Shown: positions 1 to 6,731, counted from the first letter of the stretch. The stretch: DNA of 9,181 nucleotides from Deltaproteobacteria bacterium (GCA_019310865.1 JAFDDL010000274.1:1-9181); one strand, 5' to 3'. Translations and numbers: made by a program. Notes: generated from the letters alone by a model not told the origin.

Positions 1-134
1 AGTGCTAAGTACTCGGTAAAGGTCTGTCTCCCCATTTCAGAAAAAACATCGATGCGGAAAAAATAAGGAAATTCCCCTTTCAAATCGACAGAATTATACC
101 ACTCAGTACTGAGTACTCAGCACTGAGCACTTAT
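1..134. repeat. AGTACTS-type 7-bp tandem array with an inverted copy at the window edge
   Basis: Bases 101-134 consist of a degenerate 7-bp unit (AGTACTG, AGTACTC, AGCACTG, AGCACTT) repeated about four times. Bases 1-14 (AGTGCTAAGTACTC) match the reverse complement of 111-124 at 13 of 14 positions, so the array and the window edge form an inverted repeat around an ordinary-looking spacer. The left arm may continue outside the window. No gene is visible here. It looks like an intergenic simple-repeat block; any function is unknown. Confidence 0.6.
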
Positions 135-300
135 TCGTTATTAGATCTTCCCACATTATAGACGTTATAGCGTGCATGTTTCTGGAAAAATGTCTAAACT
201 AAAGGCCCAAATGTGTAAGGAAATTTTCCCCTTTTCGACTGACCCAACACAGGATCAGAATTCACGACCGAAAACAGGATGACGGGAAAAGGAGCTGAAA
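135..300. other. Non-coding leader upstream of the DUF547 gene
   Basis: No credible ORF, RNA gene or clear promoter was found in 135-286. The only notable feature is a near copy of a short motif: TAAGGAAATTCCCCTTT at 64-80 resembles TAAGGAAATTTTCCCCTTTT at 216-235. The segment ends in a good Shine-Dalgarno sequence, AAAAGGAG at 287-294, six bases before the ATG at 301, so it probably carries the 5' untranslated region of the downstream operon. The promoter itself could not be assigned. Confidence 0.4.
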
Positions 301-1065
301 ATGAAACGTCTTACAAAAAAAAGCATCAGATTGATCATGGGTCTTTTGGTTCTCATCGCGACGATGGGAAACCACACCGCCATCGCCGATGCAGGCGTTG
401 ACCACGGCATCTTTGGTGAGCTGCTGAAAAAATACATTGTCAACGGGGGGGTGGATTACCGGGGGTTTAAGTCTGAGGAAAAAAGGCTGGATGCCTACTT
501 AAGGCAACTGGAAACCGTTCAGGTCGATTCTTTGGGCCGAAATGAGCAATTCGCATTTTACACCAATTCCTATAACGCCTGGACCATCAAGTTGATTCTT
601 GGCGGCTACCCGGGCGTCAAATCGATCAAGGATCTGGGCAGTCTGTTCAAAAGCCCCTGGAAAAAGAAATTTGTCAAAATCAATGGCGAGACGCTTACCC
701 TGGACGATATTGAACACAATATCCTCCGGCCGCAGTTCAAAGATCCGCGGGTTCACTTCGCCATAAACTGCGCCTCAAAGAGTTGCCCGCCCCTCGCCGC
801 CAGTCCTTACACCGGCGGCACTCTGGATGCGCAGCTCGACGCAGCAACAATCGCGTTTATCAATGATCCTGGAAAAAACCGTTTGGAAGGCAGCGTTTTG
901 TACGTCAGCAAGATATTCAACTGGTTTTCCGGAGATTTCAACGATGACGTGCTTTCTTTCTTCCTCAAATATTCGGACCGAACATTGAAAGCGGACCTGA
1001 CACGAAAAGGCGACGATATAACAATCCAGTATCTGGATTATGATTGGTCGCTCAATGGTTCCTGA
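301..1065 (+). CDS. Exported DUF547 domain protein
   Basis: This 254-residue protein starts with a Sec-type signal peptide: basic MKRLTKK, a hydrophobic stretch at about residues 10-21, and likely cleavage near AIADA at about 27-31. The mature part carries the DUF547 signature: FYTNSYNAWTI at 86-96, HFAINCASKSCPPL at 152-165 with Cys157 and Cys162, IFNWFSGDF at 205-213, and the usual DYDWSLN ending at 246-252. The family has no settled biochemical function. The conserved His and Cys residues suggest a thiol or metal site, but that is inference. AAAAGGAG at 287-294 supports the ATG. The gene is 29 bases upstream of a MerA-like oxidoreductase and is probably co-transcribed with it and with arsS. 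Family assignment is confident; role is unknown. Confidence 0.9.
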   Translation: MKRLTKKSIRLIMGLLVLIATMGNHTAIADAGVDHGIFGELLKKYIVNGGVDYRGFKSEEKRLDAYLRQLETVQVDSLGRNEQFAFYTNSYNAWTIKLILGGYPGVKSIKDLGSLFKSPWKKKFVKINGETLTLDDIEHNILRPQFKDPRVHFAINCASKSCPPLAASPYTGGTLDAQLDAATIAFINDPGKNRLEGSVLYVSKIFNWFSGDFNDDVLSFFLKYSDRTLKADLTRKGDDITIQYLDYDWSLNGS

Positions 1066-1094
1066 CGCATTTTTTCAGAACATGGAGGTGACAC

Positions 1095-2558
1095 ATGCCA
1101 AACTACGATTACGATATGGGTATTATCGGTGGCGGCGCGGCCGGGTTGACCGTTGCTTCGGGCGCAGCGCAATTGGGCGCGAAGGCAATTTTGTTTGAAC
1201 AGGAAAACGAGCTGGGAGGCGATTGCCTGCATTTTGGCTGCGTGCCGAGCAAGACATTACTAAAATCAGCCCACGTCTATCATTTGATGAAACGCGCCGA
1301 GCAATTCGGACTGCCCGGGATTGACCCGCCACCGGTCGATTTCAAAGCGATCGTGAACCGGATTCAATCTGTGATCCAAACCATACAGAAGCATGACAGC
1401 GTCGAAAGATTCTGCGGTTTGGGGGCAAAGGTTGAGTTCGGCTCACCCCGATTTGTCGACGCACATTCGGTTGCGATAAACGGCCACAGCGTTTCCGCCA
1501 AAACATGGGTCATTGCGACCGGCTCGTCACCGATTGTCCCCCCCATACCGGGGCTTGACCGGACCGCCCATGTAACCAACCGGGAAATTTTCTCACTGGA
1601 TCATCTTCCCGAATCGATGATCGTGATGGGAGGCGGCCCCATCGGGGCCGAAATGGCCCAGGCCTTTGCCCGGCTGGGAACAACGGTGAGTGTCGTGGAC
1701 ATGGCGCCCCGGATCCTGCCCAGAGAGGACGGTGACATGGTGGCTGAAGTCATGAAAAACTTGAAGACAGAGGGCGTCCAATTCTACCTGAGCCACACCA
1801 TCGAATCCGTTAAGGAACTGGGCAATGATCGGGAGGTCACCCTGAAAGACAGCACCGGGAAAACGGTCCGGCTGACGGCCCGAATGATTCTGGTCGCCCT
1901 GGGACGCCGACCGAATACGGCAGATTTGGAACTTGAGCAAATCGGTGTTGAAATGGGGCGGGGCGGCATTATAGTTGACAATCGGTTGCGAACAAGCCAG
2001 AAACATATTTATGCGGCCGGGGACGTCAACGGCGGATACCAGTTTACACATGCAGCCGGTTACGAAGGCGGTGTCGTGGTCAGCAATGCCATTTTCCACC
2101 TGCCACGGAAAACCGACTATACCTGGCTGCCCTGGTGCACATACAGCGATCCGGAGCTAGCAAGCATCGGTATGAATGAAGCCGCCGCAAAAAAAGCCGG
2201 TATCGAATACACGGTTTGGACCGAGGCCTTTGAGAATAACGATCGGAGCCTTGCCGAAGGCGAACGCGTTGGCAAAATTAAAATGATTCTGGACAAGAAA
2301 GAGTCACCCGTCGGCGTTCAGATTGTCGGACCCCATGCCGGGGATCTGATCAATGAATGGGTCGCGGTGCTCAACGGAAAGGTCAAGCTGTCGACGCTGG
2401 CGTCGGCTGTGCACCCATATCCGACAATTGGGGAGATTAACAAACGGGTGGTGGGGAATTACTTTTCCCCCAAAATTTTCTCTGAAAAAGTGCAAAAGGG
2501 CCTTAAGTTCTTTTTCAATCTGAAGGGACGGGCCTGTGGTGTGGCGGGAAATGAGTAA
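1095..2558 (+). CDS. MerA-like pyridine nucleotide-disulfide oxidoreductase
   Basis: This is a 487-residue flavoprotein of the lipoamide dehydrogenase/mercuric reductase family. It has an FAD-binding GIIGGGAAGL at 9-18, the redox-active GGDCLHFGCVPSK with Cys44 and Cys49, an NAD(P)-binding GGGPIGAE at 179-186, a second FAD motif IYAAGD at 305-310, and a C-terminal dimerisation domain. The lipoamide dehydrogenase HAHPT motif reads HPYPT here (440-444), so Tyr442 replaces the usual catalytic His, as in MerA. However, there is no N-terminal heavy-metal domain and no C-terminal Cys pair (only Cys481), so bona fide mercuric reductase activity is unlikely. Some other disulfide or metalloid-linked substrate is possible. 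GGAGGTGA at 1084-1091 supports the start. The stop overlaps the arsS start, which suggests translational coupling. Confidence 0.9.
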   Translation: MPNYDYDMGIIGGGAAGLTVASGAAQLGAKAILFEQENELGGDCLHFGCVPSKTLLKSAHVYHLMKRAEQFGLPGIDPPPVDFKAIVNRIQSVIQTIQKHDSVERFCGLGAKVEFGSPRFVDAHSVAINGHSVSAKTWVIATGSSPIVPPIPGLDRTAHVTNREIFSLDHLPESMIVMGGGPIGAEMAQAFARLGTTVSVVDMAPRILPREDGDMVAEVMKNLKTEGVQFYLSHTIESVKELGNDREVTLKDSTGKTVRLTARMILVALGRRPNTADLELEQIGVEMGRGGIIVDNRLRTSQKHIYAAGDVNGGYQFTHAAGYEGGVVVSNAIFHLPRKTDYTWLPWCTYSDPELASIGMNEAAAKKAGIEYTVWTEAFENNDRSLAEGERVGKIKMILDKKESPVGVQIVGPHAGDLINEWVAVLNGKVKLSTLASAVHPYPTIGEINKRVVGNYFSPKIFSEKVQKGLKFFFNLKGRACGVAGNE

Positions 2559-3540
2559 GACTCGACTTGAAACCGAATCGGCGGAAGTGCCACCGTTTAG
2601 CTTGAACTTGATTCATCACGGCTTGAAACTGCTGAGGAGCGAAACCCATACCATCCAGATCAATATGGGTCTTTTGTGTAACCAGGCCTGTCACCACTGC
2701 CATTTGAGTGCAGGCCCGGGCCGGACCGAACTGCTGGATGGGCAGACGGCGCAGCAGATCGTTGACTATGTGTCCCGGAACCGCTTTGAAACAGCCGACA
2801 TCACCGGCGGCGCCCCCGAGTTGAATCCGGTTCTGGCCGATTTCATAAAACAGCTATCGCCTCATGTCGACAAAACCATGCTTCGGTGCAACCTGACCGC
2901 TTTCACCGACGAAAATCACATCCCTTTACGCAATGTGATACTGGATAACCGCGTCATAATCGTTGCATCGATGCCATCGATCAACGAACTCCAGGCGGAC
3001 GCCCAGCGGGGCCGGGGCACTTTCAAAAAAAGCCTCGATGCCCTGAAAATGCTCAATGAGATGGGGTATGGGCATGACGGTACTTCCCTGGAATTAAACC
3101 TGGTATCCAACCCCACCGGTGCATTCCTGCCTGCCAATCAGGACCAGGCCGAAAAGCGCTTTCACCAGATCCTGAAAAAAAAATTCGGAATTACCTTCAC
3201 CAACCTGTTTAGCTTTGGCAATGTGCCCCTGGGGCGTTTTAAACAGTGGCTGAACCAGTCGGGCAATTACCAGAACTATCTGCGTAAGCTGCAAAGTGCA
3301 TTTAATCCCTGTGCCATCGACGGACTCATGTGCCGCAGCCTGGTATCCATCTCATGGGATGGATACCTGTATGATTGCGATTTCAACCTGGCTGCCGGGC
3401 TGCATATGGGTGGAAAAAAGATCCATATTTCTCAGATGACCGGCCCCCCCGAGCCCGGAAAACCCATCGCCGTTGGTCAGCATTGTTATACCTGCACCGC
3501 CGGTGCCGGCTTTACATGAGGCGGGGCTATTAAGACCTGA
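2551..3540 (+). CDS. arsS: Arsenosugar biosynthesis radical SAM selenoprotein ArsS (UGA at 3517 read as Sec)
   Basis: ArsS is a radical SAM enzyme of arsenosugar biosynthesis, thought to add the SAM-derived adenosyl moiety to methylated arsenic. Seen here: cluster motif CNQACHHC (Cys43, Cys47, Cys50), TGGAPE at 85-90, and the C-terminal Cys-rich domain with Cys254, Cys261, YDCDFN (Cys276) and HCYTCTAGAG (Cys312, Cys315). A conventional reading stops at TGA 3517-3519 after GAGFT. Continuing in frame gives GGAIKT and a second TGA at 3538-3540, so the first TGA aligns with the conserved Cys of the family's GSS-C-GGAI ending. That makes residue 323 selenocysteine, and the protein 329 residues. 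A SECIS-like hairpin follows. The ATG at 2551 overlaps the upstream stop (ATGAGTAA); a GTG at 2536 is an alternative but has less support. No arsM is in view. Confidence 0.87.
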
Positions 3541-3549
3541 GTTCAGGTC
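3517..3549 (+). promoter_or_regulatory. Candidate Sec UGA codon and bacterial SECIS hairpin in arsS
   Basis: The TGA at 3517-3519 is followed by GGC GGG GCT ATT AAG ACC TGA. A hairpin at 3534-3549 pairs GACCTG (3534-3539) with CAGGTC (3544-3549) around an AGTT loop. The loop has G at its second position and starts 20 bases after the UGA. This fits the bacterial SECIS pattern as I recall it: a short stem, a small apical loop with a G in its first two bases, and the loop roughly 16-37 bases after UGA. The element would bind SelB and contains the true stop codon. A simple terminator is less likely because no T tract follows. Confidence 0.75.
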
Positions 3550-3695
3550 AGTGCCCATCCAGAATCGGCATCCTAAGGCTCATGGCGGCGTTCTCGCATT
3601 TTTTCAATCCTCGGAATAGACTGGCTATGCCTGCGGTTGAAAAAAGGCTGCGGCCTTGCCCTGAGCCTTATGCTACCAATTCTGGATGGGCACTG
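3549..3695. repeat. 147-bp near-symmetrical palindromic element (MITE/BIME-like)
   Basis: The element is symmetrical about base 3622 with no insertions or deletions between arms. The outer 17 bases (CAGTGCCCATCCAGAAT at 3549-3565) pair perfectly with 3679-3695. Inner perfect blocks are TAAGGCTCA (3574-3582 with 3662-3670), TTTTTTCAA (3599-3607 with 3637-3645), and GGAATAG with CTATGCC near the apex (one wobble). By eye about 53 of 73 arm positions are Watson-Crick paired, and several others are G-T. There is no transposase gene and no obvious flanking target duplication. It sits directly behind the arsS SECIS hairpin. It resembles a non-autonomous dispersed element or structured intergenic repeat. 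An ORF crossing it is not believed. Confidence 0.75.
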
Positions 3696-3733
3696 TACGA
3701 ATACCAGCAACCTCCAAAACGAAAAAATAGTTG

Positions 3734-3790
3734 TAAGGTTTTAAAGCACCCATCCGACCAATGGGCAACAGATCAATTTTTGAAACCTTA
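3734..3790 (+). other. Inverted repeat immediately upstream of the TVP38 gene ribosome binding site
   Basis: TAAGGTTT at 3734-3741 is the exact reverse complement of AAACCTTA at 3783-3790, and the second arm ends four bases before the AAGGAG ribosome binding site. A smaller hairpin, CCCAT (3749-3753) with ATGGG (3761-3765), lies inside. In RNA this could make a two-level structure next to the start site and affect translation, or the outer repeat could be a protein-binding site. No known riboswitch was recognised. Confidence 0.35.
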
Positions 3791-3807
3791 GACAAGGAGT
3801 GGTTGCC

Positions 3808-4506
3808 ATGGAGGAAGTGATGCCGGAAAATAGCAAATTTTCAAAAAAGGCGTTGATGAAGGCATTGGGATTGGCCGTTTTTGTCATGACCGCCATTGTT
3901 TTGATTCGATATACACCCATTCGAAATTACCTGTCCGTTGAAGCACTCAAAAGCTTTCTTGAAACGGCAGGTTTTTGGGCACCGGTCACCTACATGCTCA
4001 TTTATGCAGTGGGTGTCTGTCTGTTTTTGCCGGGTACGCTGCTCACCGGACTGGGTGCGGCCATATTCGGCGCCTACTGGGGGTTTGTGTATGTCTGGAT
4101 CGGTGCAATGGCGGGTGCCGGCGCCGCGTTTTTCATCGGGCGCACCCTTGGCCGTGAATTTGCCGCCTCGCTCATCGGGGACAAACTGAAAAAGTACGAT
4201 GATGCCATCGGGCGTAACGGCTTCGCCACCGTCTTGTACCTGCGATTGGTCTATTTCCCGTTCACACCGATGAATTTCGGAATGGGATTAACGAAGGTAA
4301 CCTTCAAGGACTATTTTGCCGGAACGGGTCTGGGTATTATCGTCGGTACCTTTATCTTCACCTTTTTCATCGGGACATTAAAAGACGTATTGGCAAGCGG
4401 AAACTGGGCTGAACTGATTTCATTCAAAGTCTTTTTTTCCGTCGCTCTGTTTATCGCATCATTTTTCATTCCGAAAGTCATTAAAAAAATCAAAAAGGAA
4501 AATTAA
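3808..4506 (+). CDS. TVP38/TMEM64 family (VTT domain) inner-membrane protein
   Basis: This 232-residue integral membrane protein belongs to the SNARE-associated/DedA superfamily (VTT domain). A basic N-terminus is followed by a membrane segment (about residues 16-32), a hydrophobic region rich in Gly with the family pattern GTLLTGLGAAIFGAYWG, the IGRTLGR turn, the LRLVYFPFTPMNFGMGL re-entrant motif, and two more hydrophobic stretches before a lysine-rich end. Relatives are implicated in lipid or small-solute handling, and some sit beside MerA-like oxidoreductases, as this one does two genes upstream. Its role here is unproven. The ATG at 3808 is chosen because AAGGAG (3794-3799) lies eight bases upstream; an upstream GTG at 3799 overlaps that site and is unlikely. 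An ATG at 3820 behind GGAGG is an alternative. Confidence 0.88.
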   Translation: MEEVMPENSKFSKKALMKALGLAVFVMTAIVLIRYTPIRNYLSVEALKSFLETAGFWAPVTYMLIYAVGVCLFLPGTLLTGLGAAIFGAYWGFVYVWIGAMAGAGAAFFIGRTLGREFAASLIGDKLKKYDDAIGRNGFATVLYLRLVYFPFTPMNFGMGLTKVTFKDYFAGTGLGIIVGTFIFTFFIGTLKDVLASGNWAELISFKVFFSVALFIASFFIPKVIKKIKKEN

Positions 4507-4573
4507 TCAAACCGAATTCAGCCCCTTTTCAGCGTATTTGCATCGAAAATTTCTCGCCATCTAATCTTAACCC

Positions 4574-4603
4574 TTGTATTTTATAATTGTAACCTATTAT
4601 AAT
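4574..4603 (+). promoter_or_regulatory. Candidate promoter for the kinase gene
   Basis: The AT-rich gap between the TVP38 gene and the kinase contains a perfect TATAAT at 4598-4603, with a weak TTGTAT at 4574-4579, 18 bases upstream. A second TATAAT at 4582-4587 lacks a plausible -35. The position, about 60 bases before the kinase start, suits a sigma70-type promoter, but AT-rich sequence makes chance matches likely. Confidence 0.35.
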
Positions 4604-4665
4604 ACCTGTTGAATTAAAAATTGCCTACTTGAATCGGACACTTGCAAGCCATCAAAGGTCAGCTC

Positions 4666-5709
4666 ATGGCGGACATTTATAAAAAAAAATTAATGTCCAT
4701 ACTCGGCACCCGGTATGACATCGACAAGAAATATGCCGAGGGCGGCATGGGGAAAATTTACCTGGGGATGCATCGAACCCTGGGAAAACCGGTTGCCATT
4801 AAGGTTATCGATCAGCGCTTTGGTGGCGATGACAAAATGCGAAAACGGTTTTTCAAGGAGGCAAAGTTAGTCGCGAACCTGACCCATAAGGGGATCATCG
4901 ATATTTATGATTTTGGAAGTCGGGAGGACTTCGATTTTCTTATCATGCCCTTTATTGACGGGGAAACCTTGTCGCATAAATTGAAAAAAGAGGGCCGGCT
5001 TTCTTGTTCGGAGTCGCTGTATATTATTCAGAGCGTGGCTGAGGCGCTGGCGTTTGCGCATAAAAAATACGTCGTGCATCGCGACATCAAGCCTTCCAAT
5101 ATCATGATTGATGTGCAGAAACAGGTTATTCTGACGGATTTCGGTATTAGCAAGGATTTAACCGATCCTGAAATGACGGCAACCGGGATGATTCTGGGTT
5201 CACCTCGATACATGAGCCCGGAACAGGCGCTTGGGCGACCGGTGGACGGCAGAAGCGACTTGTACTCTCTCGGGCTTGTTTTTTATGAAATGGTTACCGG
5301 TCAATACCCTTATGAAGATAAGGGAACCCAGGCCCTTTTGTACATGCAGGCTCATGAATTGCCGCCCAAGCCGGATCAGATCGTTTCGGATCTACCGGAA
5401 CAGGTGAGTGCCATTATCATTAAGCTGCTTCGAAAATCCCCCAAACATCGATATCAAACCGGTGAGGAATTGATCCGTGACCTGCTGCGATGCGGCTCCG
5501 CCAATTATCCTATTGAGACAGCCGCACTCGAAACAGATGACCCGGCGATCGTAAACCATTCCAATGAAACCACTATTACGGAAAGGCATCATAAATTCGC
5601 TGAAACGCTTTTCAAGCCAGTTTTCATACAATCGAACCACTTTGCTGATATGCGTCCTTTTTATCATTGGAATTGCAGCACTTTACGGTCTTCGCCCCAT
5701 TCTCTTTGA
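4666..5709 (+). CDS. PknB-type Ser/Thr protein kinase, probably interrupted by a frameshift
   Basis: This is a complete Hanks-type kinase domain that phosphorylates Ser/Thr residues. Numbering is from the TTG at 4642, so subtract 8 for the ATG at 4666: glycine-rich EGGMGKIYLG 33-42, VAIK with Lys54, helix C Glu73, HRDIKPSN 146-153 with Asp148 and Asn153, DFG 166-168, SPE 192-194, DLYSLG 206-211, and a late conserved Arg270. All catalytic residues are present. The ATG at 4666 has AAAGG (4654-4658) seven bases upstream and is preferred over the TTG. After about residue 305 the frame runs into 40-odd residues without recognisable features and ends at 5709, while the expected transmembrane helix and sensor domain follow in the +1 frame. 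The native product is probably a single membrane-anchored kinase spanning 4666-6256. Confidence 0.88.
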   Translation: MADIYKKKLMSILGTRYDIDKKYAEGGMGKIYLGMHRTLGKPVAIKVIDQRFGGDDKMRKRFFKEAKLVANLTHKGIIDIYDFGSREDFDFLIMPFIDGETLSHKLKKEGRLSCSESLYIIQSVAEALAFAHKKYVVHRDIKPSNIMIDVQKQVILTDFGISKDLTDPEMTATGMILGSPRYMSPEQALGRPVDGRSDLYSLGLVFYEMVTGQYPYEDKGTQALLYMQAHELPPKPDQIVSDLPEQVSAIIIKLLRKSPKHRYQTGEELIRDLLRCGSANYPIETAALETDDPAIVNHSNETTITERHHKFAETLFKPVFIQSNHFADMRPFYHWNCSTLRSSPHSL

Positions 5710-6256
5710 TAAGAAACCATCGCCTGTTTCGAAACCATTGCCGTCCGAGTCGGCCCAAATGGAGCCGGGGTTGGCCGGTTTTGATACGATGATGGGTCAA
5801 ATCATGGCGCTTGGACAGAATCAGGAGGCAAGATTTCTTGATATGTGGGCGAATCAAGCAACATACAAAATCGGCGACAAGATAACCTACCATTTCATAT
5901 CCGATAAACCATGTTACCTGGTTTTGCTGAGTAAAACATCCGACGGAAACCTTGTTCAGGTATTTCCAAATAAATACGACCGAAATCAACTCGTATCGGC
6001 AAACATAAAACATTCCATCCCCCTTGAAGGGTCTGGATTGTCACTGGAAGTAACCGGCCCCATCGGTCGTGAGGAATTGATCGCTTTGACCGCCGATGAA
6101 CCGTTTGAGCTGTTTCCACTGGATTATGAAAATGAACCTTTTTTCCTGCTGGATGAAGCCAATCCGGACAAGCTGATAAAAACGTCAAAAAACCTCGCGA
6201 CGGTAAAGTCCATGAATTTTGCCCAACAAAAAGTTACCTACACCATTGATGAGTAG
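5564..6256 (+). CDS. Transmembrane plus DUF4384 region, likely the C-terminal half of the kinase in a shifted frame
   Basis: The reading frame is open from 5555, after a TAA at 5552-5554, to 6256. It contains a basic stretch, then a transmembrane helix at about residues 25-43 (TTLLICVLFIIGIAALYGL), a Ser/Pro-rich linker, and a DUF4384 domain at about 95-185 with YKIGDKITYHF, CYLVLLSKTSDGNLVQVFPN and ELIALTADEPFELF. DUF4384 is a beta-rich domain often attached to bacterial Ser/Thr kinases and probably lies outside the cytoplasm here. The first ATG (5564) has no Shine-Dalgarno sequence, and the frame overlaps the kinase frame by 146 bases. It is therefore read as the continuation of the kinase after a +1 shift rather than an independent gene; translation restart within the overlap is the alternative. 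Confidence 0.8.
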   Translation: MKPLLRKGIINSLKRFSSQFSYNRTTLLICVLFIIGIAALYGLRPILFDKKPSPVSKPLPSESAQMEPGLAGFDTMMGQIMALGQNQEARFLDMWANQATYKIGDKITYHFISDKPCYLVLLSKTSDGNLVQVFPNKYDRNQLVSANIKHSIPLEGSGLSLEVTGPIGREELIALTADEPFELFPLDYENEPFFLLDEANPDKLIKTSKNLATVKSMNFAQQKVTYTIDE

Positions 6257-6274
6257 GCGTTTGGGGACGTTTTA

Positions 6275-6319
6275 GGAGACGTCTCCCATAAAAGGGGGAA
6301 TTGTAAAATCCCCCCCTTT
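6275..6319. terminator. Convergent hairpin terminator between the kinase locus and hsp20
   Basis: AAAGGGGG at 6291-6298 pairs with CCCCCTTT at 6312-6319 across a 13-base loop, in the gap between two genes that point at each other. The A-flanked and T-flanked G/C stem is the shape of a bidirectional intrinsic terminator. The T runs are short: three on the plus strand and about four on the minus strand. A perfect 12-bp palindrome, GGAGACGTCTCC, lies at 6275-6286 just to the left and may add to the structure. Confidence 0.6.
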
Positions 6320-6343
6320 GGGATCACCATCGGTCCTGGGGTA

Positions 6344-6703
6344 TCAGTGTACGGTGATCTGTTTGGGTTTGGCGCTCTCCGGTTTCGGGATCTCGATCTT
6401 GAGTATACCGTCCTTATATTCCGCATGGATGCTGTCAGGATCCACTTCCGAAGCCAGATTGAAGGTTCTTTCTAATTTGCCGAAAAAGCGCTCCCGACGA
6501 TGGTAACTGTCCTGCTCCGTCTCCTGATCCACCGTCCGCTCACCTTTAAGTGTTAAGGAACGACCCTTGACATCGATTTCAATATTCTCCTTGTCCACAC
6601 CGGGCATTTCCGCCGTAATGAAAATGCTATCATCTTTTTCATACACATCCACTACCGGAATCATCAAAGAGACGATTCGTTCGGTCGTGAACGTTAAAGA
6701 CAT
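6344..6703 (-). CDS. Small heat-shock protein (Hsp20/alpha-crystallin core)
   Basis: This 119-residue frame holds a complete alpha-crystallin domain: PVVDVYEKDDSIFITAEMPG at about 16-35, VDKENIEIDVKGRSLTLKGER, SYHRRERFFGKLERTF, and the signature AEYKDGILKIEIP followed by KPKQITVH. The last part is the usual C-terminal extension. Such proteins are ATP-independent holdases that bind unfolding proteins in the cytoplasm. The first 13 residues of this frame (MSLTFTTERIVSL) do not look like the family. The normal N-terminus is encoded in another frame from 6731 behind a strong ribosome site, so the gene appears disrupted or shortened there. If translated as it stands, starts at 6703 or at the internal ATG at 6664 would give the bare core domain. 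Confidence 0.85.
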   Translation of the reverse strand: MSLTFTTERIVSLMIPVVDVYEKDDSIFITAEMPGVDKENIEIDVKGRSLTLKGERTVDQETEQDSYHRRERFFGKLERTFNLASEVDPDSIHAEYKDGILKIEIPKPESAKPKQITVH

Positions 6704-6731
6704 TCCTGGGATTCCATTTAATTAACTGCAT
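6639..6731 (-). pseudogene. Out-of-frame Hsp20 N-terminal segment
   Basis: On the minus strand an ATG at 6731 is preceded by GGAGGTAAC, the strongest ribosome site near hsp20. It opens a 30-codon frame beginning MQLIKWNPRNVFNVHD and reaching RTNRLFDD before a TGA at 6641-6639. The KWNP...NRLFDD pattern is the classical start of bacterial Hsp20 proteins. The alpha-crystallin core begins in the +1 frame almost immediately after NRLFDD. Members normally have roughly 20 residues in between, so a small internal deletion that broke the frame is likely; a sequencing error is also possible. Confidence 0.65.

Noticed and set aside
64..235. Near-direct repeat TAAGGAAATT...CCCCTTT at 64-80 and 216-235 as an operator pair
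   Set aside because: Low-complexity A/T and C runs, unequal lengths and no further copies; too weak to assign a role.
1593..2099. Minus-strand ORF of 168 codons opposite the MerA-like gene
   Set aside because: Antisense shadow of a well-supported flavoprotein; no ribosome site or family resemblance.
3534..3549. Hairpin read as a rho-independent terminator of arsS
   Set aside because: No T tract follows, and its distance from the in-frame UGA and its loop G fit a SECIS element better.
3549..3695. Integron attC site
   Set aside because: The imperfect palindrome lacks the characteristic GTTRRRY/RYYYAAC ends, is symmetrical without the usual extrahelical bases, and no integrase or cassette array is near.
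3582..3791. A 69-codon plus-strand ORF between arsS and the TVP38 gene
   Set aside because: It begins within the palindromic element, has no ribosome site, and its product shows no family-like pattern. The open frame is a by-product of the repeat.
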